Below are positions 35,107 to 47,067 of a DNA stretch of 64,000 nucleotides, in pieces. The stretch is from Sipunculus nudus. Its lineage: Eukaryota > Annelida > Sipuncula > Golfingiida > Sipunculidae. The DNA is taken from the NCBI GenBank assembly GCA_026874595.1, contig CM049311.1:35321176-35385175 (forward strand), written 5' to 3'. The translations under genes were made by a program, and so were the position numbers. The stretch's first letter is position 1. Each line of letters begins with the position of its first letter. The notes under the pieces are model-generated. The model was not told the origin of the DNA. It was given only the letters and a program-made list of their open reading frames with translations, and did not search any database.

Positions 35107-35781
35107 CCCGGTGACGGTCGAATTATATGTTCGTTATTCGTATATTGCCACAAGTGTATGCTGGACGCCGTGTGGTCCCTTTCGTTCGTAATGCCATTTT
35201 TATCAATACAATCAACATGCTACAATGTGTTCTGTCAGTGTCATTGTGAAAAAAAATCATATCTTGCACCAGCACTCTGGAACCAAGACTTTATAAGTTG
35301 TAAAACTCTCAGAAACAATTGCTAGTTTTTAAGAAAAGTTAAAGATAATATTTCTCAGTACTGCAAGATGCTATGATGTACTTACTACTAGCCAATGTAT
35401 GTTGTAATCTTCTTGTGTGTTTACATTGGCTTTAATTAAACTATTCATTTTTTATGCCAGCATTTGTGAGTAAATCTCACTATTATTACTACACGTAATC
35501 AACTACAATGCATGTTTAATGTGTTTCAATGCGCAGTGCGCCATGAGCATGATAAATTGGTTATGTGCGCATATTTATAAATATTCTCATTTTTATCATG
35601 CAATCTAACCTTATTTTATTTCAAATGACATTATGAAAAGACCATCATTTAGCGCACTAAAATAGATAATACCAAGGTATATTCCAAAATGTTAGCAGAA
35701 AGTGACGCAGAGGGATAGATGGTTACTAATGGTAACGGGCCTTTTCAAAGTGCATGCGCATTACGCGTGATGATTGTTATC
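35107..35781. other. Non-coding stretch
   Basis: No exon. It becomes GC-richer from 35690 toward the hairpin. Confidence 0.4.
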
Positions 35782-35838
35782 ATGGTTCCCAGCCTGCCTT
35801 GCGCTATACGCTCACGCGCAAGGCAGACTAGGAATCAT
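35782..35838. repeat. Strong hairpin, 23-nt arms and 11-nt loop
   Basis: The left arm ATGGTTCCCAGCCTGCCTTG plus CGC (35782-35804) pairs with 35816-35838 with three mismatches, leaving the loop TATACGCTCAC. The inner 11 bp (CTGCCTTGCGC) are perfect. It sits in a GC-richer patch. It could be the centre of a foldback element or a miRNA-like stem, though the arms are short for a typical pre-miRNA. Confidence 0.7.
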
Positions 35839-36404
35839 GCTAGATGGTCGTCTACTACATGCGGTCAACTATGGCAACTACACAGGTTTTTTTCATCAAA
35901 TGAAATAGAAATGAAATGAAGTCATTCACTATAGGACTGAATATGTTTTCTTTTTCATGTATCGAACCCGAATATTTAGTGGCATTTGTCAGTCAAAGGT
36001 GTCGGTAGTTCGGTAAAAAAATTGTTTGTCATGCTGCGCCAGGGTTACACAGTTCGTTGCTGAAATCGTGAACGAAATTCTGAAAAAAATAAAGTTAACC
36101 TTTATATGTTCAGCTGGTACAACAGTTAGATGAATAAGCGGTTTATGAAAGACTAAAATCTTGAATGTCAAGTTTAATACATGTTAGCTAAAACTTTTAG
36201 ATAACTCGTATATGATGGTGAAATGTATCTTCAGAAAGTATGACAGACATTATAACGGCAGGCAGTCAAGAGCTTAGCTTGAACATATCACTTTAGAAGA
36301 AGAAAAGTGTAAACTGAAAAAAATGATATAATAGAATATTTTACGTACCCCAGTAAGGGGACCTTGTCGCATGGGCCTTGCTTGCTGAGTCGGACAAAGG
36401 AGAA
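35839..36404. other. Non-coding stretch
   Basis: Nothing recognised. Confidence 0.45.
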
Positions 36405-36474
36405 CCCCCCCCCCCCCCCCGAAATAAGGAAACCCTCTAAAATTCTCTTCCTGACAACCCCCCCCCCCCCCCCC
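36405..36474. repeat. Two long C runs 37 bp apart
   Basis: C16 (36405-36420) and C17 (36458-36474). The minus strand therefore has two G16-17 tracts, a strong candidate for G-quadruplex formation and a likely sequencing-error site. Minus-strand frames with poly-Gly across them are artefacts. Confidence 0.9.
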
Positions 36475-38541
36475 GACCAAAGACTAACGGGATAAATCTC
36501 CAAGAATGTTATAATTTTCTTCACTCCAACTGCATATGATGGGATGTATATTCGTTATATAAAATATTCTCGTATAACTTACAATTGTAAGAGAGAGTTA
36601 GAGGGCAAGATAGAGAGTTATTATTGAAGACAACCGCGCAAAGATTTCTTCGGAACGATTTACGTATACTAGTCTAATCAGTATAACCCTTGTAAAAGTT
36701 GGAGATGATTTATTTTTATGTAACCTCTATTTTTCGAATTTGACAATATTTTTCGACTGCGATTAGTGACTTGAATTGACTGGCTTCGCCCTCAACGCTC
36801 CATTCTGTGTACGAACGGATAGGTGTTATTCATACCTAGTGATTTCGCATGCAGGTGAATCGTGAAAACCGCAGGACAAATTGCTCAATCTGATACACAT
36901 GACCGTACTTCAACAGTTCCATTCCCATTTTTGTCTGTAAAGCTGATATTGTTTTAGAGTCGTTTTCGTTATAAAAATGTCCACTAGCTTACCACGGTTT
37001 TTACCATGTTATGCGATAGCAAAAAGCTCGTCCAATTCATATTATATTGTTAATATTTTCTTACTCAATAATGTCTTTTTTATTATGTCTATGCCCATCT
37101 ATGTATCATATTTTTTATATGAATTTAAGTTTCTTTAATCAAGTCATGCTGATTAAATGTTCTTTTGCCAAATCTGATACGATCCCAAGAAAATTAAAAT
37201 TTTATTTTCAGGTCATTTTGTCTTTTTGTATTTCCCTGAAACCTTCATAATAAAAAAAAAATCCACATTTCCATGCGTCAATACAATTTCCCCCGATCAT
37301 TCTACATTTACCATAAACTTACCTCGCAAAAAATGCGACTGGAAAGAGAACTTAAAACAAAGTGCAAGGTTCTACATATCTGCAAAAACATCCATTATCA
37401 CATTCTTAGTTCTCAAGCTTTTACCTGAGGTTTATGGTGAAAATCTCAACAAAAATGAGATATTCTTGCTGATGTACATTTAATGTAGATTTTATGTTCG
37501 TATGAATGTTCCGTATTTAGGATTCCTAAAGCAAAACAATACTTGACTATTCTTTATAAAAGAGTATATTCTTTTAATCTCGGGATAACAACATAATGCA
37601 CCGGTCTAACATTTTATGTTACGAGACAAAGTTTAATATTTTGAGACTGAAGTAGTCATGTGACTGTATGCTAATTTACGAGACTTTATTTAAAGACTTA
37701 TGTGCTCATAGGAATTAAGTATTTGTCAATATGAAACATTTCAGCTCCGAAAATATGCACCATATGATATTCCATTAATTTTGTATAAGGTACCTGCCAT
37801 AGCTGCTTGATTTAGAAAATGAAATGAAAAACTAAAATATTACATTTCATCATTGCAAACCAAAACTCTGAAATAATGTTTAAATAAAAAGCTTCGGATA
37901 ACCCATTTTGAATTAATTGTAAAAAAAGCGAATAAAATACATGGCCATCAAATGAAATAGTGCATGATTTTATCACAAAAGGTGTCAGGTTTGAAGTTCT
38001 TTTGAACTGAAGAAGCGTTGGAACTCATTTCATTGTGAGAGAACGTGTATAAAACCCACGCTCGTCACGTCCAACTTTGTCTTTTGAGCCCTGCTTAGTC
38101 TTTTCTTGTAGGTCCCTTCTCTTCTCTGCTAAAAGGTTAATGTCAAATGCGATTTATCAAAACGTTTATGTAATTACGCCCTTCCATCATCGCGCGCGGT
38201 CTGGGTGTTTTGGCCACTTACTGTTCCTGGCGTGCGGGGACTGGCGGTCTTGTGACTTTTTACCTGTGATCAGCCTGCTTTTAATGATAGAATCCCTGAA
38301 CTTAAAGGCATAGCACATCAGGACGATAACCATTTAGATTCAACCACCTTGGCAAAAAGAACTTTTGCCAATGTTTTATTCTGGCGAATACACCCATTAC
38401 GAGATTAAAAGGGAATTACAAGATGTATTATGTAACAAAAACACGTATTTATATTACCCATTTTGATAACAGTTTTTTCTTGACTTCTTTAGAAACATGT
38501 GTCGGGTATTTTAACGTAAATCATATGAAGGTTTAACTCAC
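36475..38541. other. Non-coding stretch, probably first intron of the secreted-protein gene
   Basis: It lies downstream, in gene sense, of the donor at 38541. I looked for a second exon on the minus strand and did not find one. A GTATAAAACCCACGC sequence near 38047 resembles a plus-strand TATA box without any gene that I can attach. Confidence 0.35.
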
Positions 38542-38617
38542 CCGATGCAGCATACGTGCAGAAACTTAAGTAGATGACTGCCAGCAGTACTAAGGACCAC
38601 AGCCCTGTCTTTACCAT
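38542..38617 (-). CDS. First coding exon of a secreted or membrane protein
   Basis: An ATG at 38617 in good context (A at -3, G at +4) opens a frame reading MVKTGLWSLVLLAVIYLSFC followed by TYAAS, 25 residues plus one base. The exon stops at a consensus donor, TCGG|GTGAGTT. The peptide is a textbook signal sequence: a single Lys, a Trp/Leu/Val/Ile core and an A-x-A-like cleavage region (TYAAS). A TATA box lies about 170 bp upstream on the same strand, leaving a 5' untranslated region of about 140 nt. The start ATG, signal peptide, donor and TATA box agree with one another, so this is the best-supported gene start in the window. The mature protein is encoded further downstream, probably below this window's recognisable exons, so its function is unknown. 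Confidence 0.65.
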
Positions 38618-38782
38618 ACTTGCTAATTTTCTGGTTTGGTCTTATGGTTGTTTCCTGTGGCGCTCCCGTTCCCAGTGGCCTTACTTGAGATCTGAAGTTG
38701 CTTTTACTTTCCCCGAGATTGCCTTCACACTTTGAGTGTCTGCTTTTAACGGGTCGTGCGCCGATCTTGTCTAGTTGCCGGC

Positions 38783-38792
38783 TAATATATAA
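38783..38792 (-). promoter_or_regulatory. TATA box of the secreted-protein gene
   Basis: On the minus strand the sequence reads CAGTTATATATTAGCCGGC. Transcription would start about 30 bp downstream, near 38755, in a GC-richer patch, followed by the ATG at 38617. The position is inferred from the TATA-like element alone. Confidence 0.45.
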
Positions 38793-39991
38793 CTGAGATA
38801 CCTCGAGATGCGCGTGGTATCTAACAAACAGAGCTTAGCGTCAATTGTATCGCCCCCACAAGCTCGCTGTAGAGAGCAAGGCCAGCAAATTGCGAATGAC
38901 GCGTGTAGGAAGTGCCCATTTCAGACAAAGGTAAAACTAATACAGTATCATGGGAATTTGGCACTGCTTTCATAGGACCAGCGCATTCGAGTAAAAGGGG
39001 TGCCAGGGTCTGAAGTTTAGGAGCACAAAAGAAGTCGCAGTGATAGCAGATAGATCTCTTGGCCATTCAAGATACCTGGTCAACATCGCCCATGCCGCAC
39101 ATAACGGTAAGTATATTAATTGATATGTTGACAGATGTTGTACTTCTAAATATAGCTATGACTTATTAGTAACCTTAAATATAGTTTTCAAATAAGCCCC
39201 TCGTGATCAACACCGCCTACTCAGATAACATCCCTCGTAATTTAGGTTTTGATTAACGAAATACAATGTTCTATGTCGGATGAGCATTATCACAGAAAGG
39301 AAACTTGTTATAATACATACTTATTGCATCTATTATTGCCTGTTATTTAAAAAAAGAAAACGTTTAAAACGGAGGCGCTCAATGAACTACATATATTTAT
39401 AAAGGGCGTATTCATTTAAAGAAGAAACTAGATCAGATATACAGATATTATATTTTATGCCTTAAACAGAGGCAAATAAAATTTAAAAAACAGCATTCGT
39501 ATAAAAAGTAACGCATGCATGTTTACAAGGGATGTCATCATAATAACGTTAAAACTGAACCAAATGTTACAAATTTATTGATAAATACGTAAATAAACAC
39601 TCATTCGAGGGAGTGGATTACACGTGTGTAATTTATTTTATTTTTACATGATTATAGTCATTAGATGAAGGAAGCAATAAAAGTTCCTGAACTTTGAAAC
39701 AATTTCCGCTACCTCATTCTAGGGAAAGTAATTTGTTTGCGTCACGGTCATGAGACGCACAGTACGTTTAATTAAATTCGGTGCGGCTGATCGAGGTCCT
39801 CATCTGGTATAAATAACTTGTTATAATCAGCTGTAGACAAATGATAGAATTATGATCGTGATATCCATTTTGTCAATTATATTAAATTAAATAATACAAC
39901 GCAATATATAAAAATCTTAAAAAAAAATAAAAGCTATTAATTTGAAACGGATTAGGCTACGTTCAGGCTTGTGTGTTACTTCTTTAACTCG

Positions 39992-39995
<4 letters not shown>
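38793..39995. other. Upstream flank of the secreted-protein gene
   Basis: The minus-strand frame at 38821-39066 has no splice or start support and overlaps the presumed promoter. The rest is AT-rich. Confidence 0.4.

Positions 39996-40076
<81 letters not shown>
39996..40076. repeat. (TA)n microsatellite
   Basis: About 40 TA units with a central AA interruption at about 40032. Confidence 0.95.
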
Positions 40077-40078
<2 letters not shown>

Positions 40079-42330
40079 TACAGTGTCATTAAGCAGAATG
40101 AACACATATTTCTATTAAATATCTCAATTCTAGCAATCCTTAATATGATGAGCGCTCGTGGGTAGTTTTACAGATCTAATGATCTTGATAGCCATATATG
40201 GTCAATTAAATTAAACTGAGATTAAACAAAGCTATATATAAGAAACCCTAAATAATTAAAAATGAAATGTATATTAATTAGAGAATGATAAGTTAGAATG
40301 AACGAAAACAAAAAATAAATTACATAAATTCTAACAATCCTGATTATAATGCGCGCTAACTTATCATAATGCGTTCCAATTTAGAGATAACTGCACGCTG
40401 TCATATACAAAGTTGAAGTAAACTTGAAAACCCTGATTTCATTAATTTTTAGAAACACTCGATATGGATTTGTTCAAACCACAATTACATACTCGGCAGG
40501 ACCAGCCGCGTAATATAGAAGTCTGAAGAAAGAATTATGACACATTGTATAATAGAACACATTCCTTTTATACAATATCCCTGGTCACCTTCTCTGAGTT
40601 GAAGTGAGGGGTTACAAGATATTATTACGTTTATCCGACGTAAAACTTATAACTGTAATCTTAACCTTTAAATAATTTTTTTCTGGTTCTATAATCAAAA
40701 CACAATAAACATTAATTGTCTCCGGAGGGTTATTAAATATGAGTAATACCAGAAGGCCTTCTGTAATACTTTCACCAGGCAACACATTCAACGCCCCCAA
40801 AAATACCCTGAGTGTCTAAAAATATTCAAAACATCTCAATATCTTTTTATTTGTTAAGGATAGGCCTGTGGTCTGTTGGAGGCACATTTTATTGGGTATC
40901 AGCCACATATATACTGGGGTTGGCTTCATGTCGGTGAGGTTAAAATTTCGTGATTTTCTCTTTTGCAGTGTTTCGCAGGGGTTCCATTTTCGGGATCACA
41001 CCTTACAACAGACATACACAGAGTATGAACATTATTATATTGGATATATTTATATATTATTACTTATATTAATTTAAATAGATAATAACAGCAAAATTTC
41101 AATAACTGTACTTGGACTTAGGGAACATCGACCGGGTGGATACTATTACCATAACTAACATAAATGGTCAATTTAAAGCAAAGAGAGTGTTAAGTATTAG
41201 ACCTAAACGTAAGGAGAAATTTTAGGAAAATAGAAATAGAGGAGTAGCTAAAAATATTGCATTATGATTGTTTCTGCATCAGTTCCGTCGCATCTATTCA
41301 TAGCAGATTTTTCTATGTTAATTATTTCCATAGCTTTCCATTTTCCAGCTCAGTGGCACACATTCAATTTTTGGTTAGATATTGTTTTATCATTTGTCAA
41401 TTTTGTATTTTGTGTCTACTGTGAGTTATTTTATATTCAATCTGATATATTATTATTTGGCAGGTTCCATCAGGGCACCAGCCGTTAGGGAATGTCAGAA
41501 ATATTGGTTTAAGTAATGTCTCTTGTTAAAAGTATTTATAAAAAACGATAATAATTTATACTGGCAACAAAATGATCATAGTAATTGTGATGTAATTAAA
41601 ATAATGTACAAAAGGTTAAACAAGGGCATATAGCTTTTTTATTAACCGATGTACTGTACTAATAGATGATGAATTGCCATGGTTAGCCTAATACTCCTAG
41701 CTGTACTTGAGATAAATATACAAAAAAGGGTGTATTCATGTATGATAGATTAGTGACACACTGGTGCCTCCTGACTGCCACACCCAATTCCAACTCTCTG
41801 AACTCTGTAACAACAGAAACATTTAATAAAGTTAAATAATTTATAGCTGTATCACCAAACTCTCTTCGTTTAAAAAAAGGATAGTGCTAGAAATATACGC
41901 CGAAGTTTACACGCCCGAATTTGAACCAAGCTCGTGAAAACAATGTTATAATGTCTTAAGCAGTCAGTTTGCTGATAGGAGCATTCTAGGCTTCTTTTAT
42001 ATACGTGAGTAAAATACTTATGTTTAGATAAATTCAATAGTAACGTTTAGCAAATCTAATATAGTGCACGGAGGTAAAAATATTAATACTCTTTAAAATT
42101 GTATAATTGAATACATTATAAGGTTACTGATTTTGTATCAGAAAGTGTACCCTCTATATATATATGTGTGTGTGTGCCTTCGTATCAAGTGGGACTGTTG
42201 CGGGGTGGTCCGGTTAAGTAGTGTTCACAACAAGCTTCGGTTCACTGAGCACCGTTTCGAGTACGTTTTGACTTAACAGAGGCGCATTACCAGTACATGC
42301 ACTTGTATTCACTGAATACGGTACCATTTA
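40077..42330. other. Long AT-rich non-coding stretch
   Basis: Only short chance ORFs. A GTGTGTGTG tract lies at about 42165. No exon or repeat recognised. Confidence 0.45.
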
Positions 42331-42552
42331 CGCCTGGACAGTCGTGGGGTAAAACGCTGGCGACCTCGGTTCGATCCCCGGCGTGGCTATGAGAGAGGGT
42401 TGCAGTTGCCCGTCCAAGGCTGGTTGTTTTCTCCGGTTTTTTTTCCGGTTTCTTCCACCTCTGCGGTTTACCGAAAGCCACGATCTGAGTCATGGAGTGC
42501 CGCGATAAGTTATAAAAACTATTTGTACAATTCATGTAAAATAAATAAGTAT
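42331..42552 (+). mobile_element. tRNA-derived SINE, second family, copy 1
   Basis: The B box and flank CTCGGTTCGATCCCCGGCGT (about 42366) are followed by GTGGC, GAGGGTTGCAGTTGCCC, TTTTCTCCGG and TTTCTTCCACCTC, then TCATGGAGTGCCGCGAT, TTATAA..TTTGTA and an AATAAATAAG tail. The same order of motifs occurs at 48297-48512. A GGTTCGAxTCC B box plus a shared body and A-rich tail identify a SINE. The A box upstream (GTCGTGGGGTAAAACGC) is degenerate. The minus-strand ORF over it is not a gene. Confidence 0.75.
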
Positions 42553-43644
42553 ATTTTCAATTACGCCTCTTGATCCACGTTCTGTTCCTTTTGCACCCAT
42601 ATTCTTCCGCGTTTCAATCCGCATCAGTGATCGAATGCACGTCGAATGTAGCTGAGATACTGAATTAATTTATACGGTTACAGTGTCAATATGCACTAAG
42701 ATATACGTGACGAATACCGTTTTGCGATGCATGTATAATTACAATATACACGTGTATGGGAAAAGATCGTATTAAGTGAAGCTGTCGAATGCATTATTGA
42801 ATATGGTACTGGATGCAGTATGTGGTCGAAGTCATTTTCAAACTACAAGCGTGTCGAACACCGTTTCCTGAACACCGATTTCAATATACGGTATTTGATA
42901 CACATGGTGTTCATACTGCACCAGAAAAAAAATCGTGTTCGGTATTTTCTTCCCGCTTACATTCAATGCGTGCTTACAGTACATTAATGCGAATACCGTT
43001 TCAATGAATTCGTAATTCGGTATCGAAACTACCTTAAGATCAGGTTTCACCGGTGCGGATCGAAACTCGAAACTATGGGTTAAGTGTGAACAGAATATTA
43101 ATATGGAGGCAATGAAACGGCATTCGAAACCGAACAAAAAAAAACACGGCTAATCTTACGTTGAATTATGTATTGAGAAAACTTTGTTCGATATGTGTGC
43201 AGTGTGAAAACGGCTTTAGATGTGTGTATTCGCGTTTCGTCAGACAAGTAAAAAATGATTGATTTTGATAGTCTGGTATCACCGACATTGTCGGTCTCCG
43301 TTAAAGCTTAAGAAGGAAAAGATGGCGCTCGAGCGCCGTAGCAGAGGAAGTCTGGGACCCCCGCCCTAGTCGCTCGGTCAGCAACGATAAAAATGACATC
43401 TTAATGAATGTTTGATTATTATCTATTAACTATAAGGCCCAAAATTTAGGAGAAATTCAGAGAAGATAGAGATATAAAGCTAAGGTCTATAAATATTTAA
43501 TTTGATGCAAGGCCAGATCGAGCCGACTTAACAAGGCTGTCAGTCTCCTCTGACTTTACAATTTGCTTTTCCTGCTTTAAAACAATTTCACAAGCTGCCA
43601 GTGACCGTGTTGTTACAATCAAAGTTATTGTCAATGTGTAAATA
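42553..43644. other. Non-coding stretch with a perfect 14-bp palindrome
   Basis: GGCGCTCGAGCGCC at 43324-43337 is a perfect palindrome in a short GC-rich patch (43310-43390). An ATG just before it opens only 15 codons. Elsewhere, opposite-strand frames at 42813-43137 are not supported. Confidence 0.45.
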
Positions 43645-44800
43645 TATTGCCGTAAAATTTTCAGGCAAATTACCAATTGCCTGATTCACTCAGTAATTTA
43701 TCAAAAGACAGGAATTTTCAGGAAATTTACAAAGTGACTGAAATATCAGTTTATTGAACTAACTGACTGAAATGTAAAAAAAACTATCGGTATACAATAA
43801 GAAAGATTAAAATGAAATTTCATTTATTTATATATCTTAGTCTTACAATATATTAATGCACATCATATTACGGCATATTTTAATGTTTCATATAATCAAA
43901 AGCGTCCGTTTGTCTTAATTCTGGTTCTTGCAGAAATATTTAAGTAATCATTTGAGATCTTAATATTATACAGCCTCAGGGGTACAACTGATTTTGCACT
44001 TTGGGAGTTGGTGTGGTTTCCCCTCCTTCAAAGCGGAAATATTGTAACAATTTTCTTTTAAAATTTCAGCAACTTTGGTATTAAATAACAGGGAATATTC
44101 TCGCCTCAGAAACCAACAACATATAAAAGTACTTATGGGGGAAAACATCCCCTGAGAATCTCCCTTGGATCCGTCTCTAGTAATTTCACAATAAAGCTTT
44201 AAGTCTTGCATGAATTATTTAATTTGCAACTCACTTAATCATATCTTAATTATGAATTTGATCTTATTAGCTATGTAACTGTGGTTATTTTTTACTGTTC
44301 TTCTTTACACAATTCTCGTTTTATTGCACATTTTATGCTCCATTTAATCAAAAGCTTCCATTTGGCTTGATCCTGGTCCTAGATATTTAGTTATATTAGT
44401 TGTAAAATAGTATGCATGATTCATTACGCTATAATGGTGTGTATATTTCAGCAATATGTTTCTGGTTACCCCTGACTAGTCTATGTATTTTAGTATTTGA
44501 TCAGTATTCTTCATAAATAGCCTAGAAAAAAAGTAACAGACATATAGAATACTCAAAGTAGATGGTTTAACTAATTGAAAAAGTTTGTTTCACAATATAT
44601 TGAGATAAATGAAATAAACGACAAGTTCATATCCATTGAGTTGATCTGTCTAATAAACTAGCTAAATTTTTAGTCTATTTGTAAAATGCCTGTAAATATA
44701 AGTCAGTTTATAATTTGCTTGAGTGAGTCAGGCATTTTTGAATTGCGGAAAATTTCAGGCATTTTACAAATTGACTGAATTTACACATTGACTGTAATAT
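43645..44800. repeat. Inverted and direct repeat block
   Basis: The left flank (43655-43770) carries CAATTGCCTGATTCACTCAG and TTTTCAGGAAATTTACAAAG. The right flank (44690-44800) carries an inverted version, GAGTGAGTCAGGCATTTTTG, plus direct versions, TTTCAGGCATTTTACAAATT followed by GACTGAATTT. Inside, a ~50-bp segment with AATCAAAAGC, TTTG(T/G)CTT, TGGT(T/C)C and ATATTTA is repeated directly at about 43890 and 44345. This looks like an old, rearranged mobile element of about 1.15 kb. Confidence 0.45.
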
Positions 44801-45224
44801 ATACATGCAAACACTGAACGGTATAGCATTATCGTATTATCGTCAAGCATTATCGTAATCTAATCTGATTATGTGCCATCCAGGTAAACGAGTTCATTGC
44901 CCATGATTGGCTTAAGGTATGTTAGCGGCACTGACCACTTTGAGAGCAGATGGAGAGAGGACAGAATTAGTGAACTGTATTGATTCCGGCCTTCCGGTAC
45001 AGTTTTAACCCTATTCACAAAATTTTATGTGTTGATTATTTAGATAATCACACAATCGTACTACTGGTATTTACTGTTATATATCCAACACATTTATCAG
45101 TCTTGTGTTTTTATAATATTGTACTTCTTATTGTAGCCTATAAATGTGTTTCTTATTGTACACCACTTAATTAAGCAGTGGATATAACTTTTTATGAATA
45201 TTATCAGTACTAATATTATTATTA
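44801..45224. other. Non-coding stretch
   Basis: Nothing recognised. Confidence 0.45.
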
Positions 45225-45394
45225 TCACTGCTACTACTGGTGCTTCTACAACTACTACTGTTACTACTGTTGCTACTATACTACTGCTAGTAGTGGTGGT
45301 AGTAGTTGTAGTAAAAGTATAGTTGTTGTAGCAGTAGTAAAAGTAATAGAAGTAGTAGCAGTATTCCTAAAAGTAATAAAGTTATTCCACACAC

Positions 45395-45425
<31 letters not shown>
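45225..45425. repeat. Palindromic trinucleotide repeat and (TA)n
   Basis: CTA/CTG-type units (45228-45290) turn at about 45290 into TAG/TGG/TTG units (45291-45362), forming a long imperfect hairpin. A TA run follows at 45396-45421. Confidence 0.85.
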
Positions 45426-46750
45426 ATGTATATATTGTATGTATATATAAGTCCCCATGTATAAGGACAGATTTTATAGCGTTTTCTTGTTCCTGAGATT
45501 GTTGTCAACAGGTATTTTATTGATAACGACCATGGATACTCGATAACTATCTCTCTGTGGACGGTCCGGGCAGATGCTGAGAATAAAGAAAACAGAATGT
45601 CCCTTTTATTTTGATAGCTTCTTTCTTAGGCAATATTTCTGGAAAAAGAACATATCCCAAGTAATATCAGGAACAGATAAGAAGATTTCCTTTACAAGTC
45701 ATGTCATGCTGGTAGAAGTGGTAATCCTCTTAGGCTAACGAAATTAAACGCAAACGAATTAAGCGCAATTTTTAAACCCCCGGGATATTTATGACCTCAC
45801 AACATATAACAGTCTTGGGAGACCACGGGTCCCCGATGGATGTTTCTGTTTTGATAGCAAAGAAGTTTCATACCGTTTTCAGGACAATTAGATAGAGCTT
45901 ATGCAATACCTGATTGGTATTTAACGTTCACCACTGCTACATATCAATTATGTTCCCCATTTTTTTGCCAACTAATCAACTCGGCTTCACCAAGAATACT
46001 CTTTAATGTATATCGGCTCTGACAAACATGACCATAAATATGTAAATAGAATTGTCTATACATAATGGATGCCATTCTTATTCATTTAGTGTTAGATTAT
46101 CCTTTTCCACCCGCCAATGCTGCTTTCATATTTTTATTCCCAGCTGTTAATGGTTAGTATTGGAAGAATGTGGTTGTTAACTTTTAATTTAAATATAAAT
46201 TAGATTATATATACCATGTAAGTGTTAATCGTTAACATTACATTTTAATAACAGAAATCTACCCATAATGTGACATTTAATTTAATAAAATACCATATAA
46301 AAGCATTATGTACATTATTCTGGTTTCACGGCAAAGCCTGAACTAATTTTCCGATTGTCAAGACAAATATCTTTGGTGACTTGTCATTTTCTTTTACCAA
46401 TTAAATAAAATGTCCCTGAATTTGTACATTTTAATTCATCTTAAAATTTTAATTCCACAAGTTTGAAATGTTGTCCGTCGAATTTAGTCGGTCATTTCTC
46501 ACCTGTAGAGCTATTACGCGTTTAAGGGCGTTCCCATGGGAAAGCTGCTACGCTGTAAGCTCATTAAAGCTAAAGGCAACGATATGTTGGGGCAAACTAT
46601 TTAAATTATGAGTGAAAGAGGTTTACATCATTCGGAGTCAAACTTTTGTAATTTTCACGTTATTTCACTGGCATTATATGGACTAGCTTAAACAAGAGCG
46701 TATGGAATTGCTGGTATCTAGAAAAAAAAATGACAGAGGTAGATCAAGCG
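45426..46750. other. Non-coding stretch downstream of the broken exon
   Basis: No exon recognised. If the exon at 46751 is spliced onward, this would be intron. Confidence 0.4.
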
Positions 46751-47067
46751 TTATAGTGTGCAAGGTTTATATATACATCTTCCTCCTCTGGAACTTCCCT
46801 CCTGCTGCTGCTGCTGCTTCTGGACCTCCTCCTCGTCATGTATCACTACATCTTGTATGTCAGTACCTCTACTGTCATCTCTGAATGGCCGCTGACCTGA
46901 CCTCCCCCTGGCTGCTGCATACTTTTTTTTATGGTTGCCTTGGCTTGTCTTTTTGATTTAACGTTACTCTCAACATTCAGGACTAACCCTTTGACACCCT
47001 TCCGCCAGAGGTCGTTTCTACTCAAAACGAACCTCTTCCGGTTTGGCACTGGGTGACTACTTGTCCC
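46751..47067 (-). CDS. Lys/Arg- and Gln-rich exon with a frameshift at an A8 run
   Basis: On the minus strand the first frame reads SSHPVPNRKRFVLSRNDLWR, then VKGLVLNVESNVKSKRQAKA. After an A8 run (46923-46930 on the plus strand as T8) the coding character moves to the next-but-one frame: KYAAARGRSGQRPFRDDSRG, TDIQDVVIHDEEEVQKQQQQ, then EGSSRGGR and a stop at 46751. A one-base change in the homopolymer would explain the break, by assembly error, polymorphism or true pseudogenisation. The basic, RG-containing, acidic and poly-Gln composition fits a nuclear or RNA-associated low-complexity protein, but I do not recognise it. The 5' border is uncertain: AG dinucleotides near 47067 follow a weak T-rich tract, and the frame stays open to about 47108. 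The Gln run is a CAG/CTG microsatellite (46801-46817). Confidence 0.5.

Noticed and set aside
38047-38055. Plus-strand TATAAAA followed by a pyrimidine-rich stretch
   Set aside because: No plus-strand exon or start codon follows that I can support. It lies in the presumed intron of the minus-strand gene.
38821-39066. 81-codon minus-strand ORF upstream of the signal-peptide exon
   Set aside because: It lies upstream of the inferred TATA box and has no splice link to the exon at 38542.
43324-43371. Short ORF MALERRSRGSLGPPP after AAGATGG
   Set aside because: Only 15 codons, and the GC content comes from the palindrome. No splice donor before the stop.
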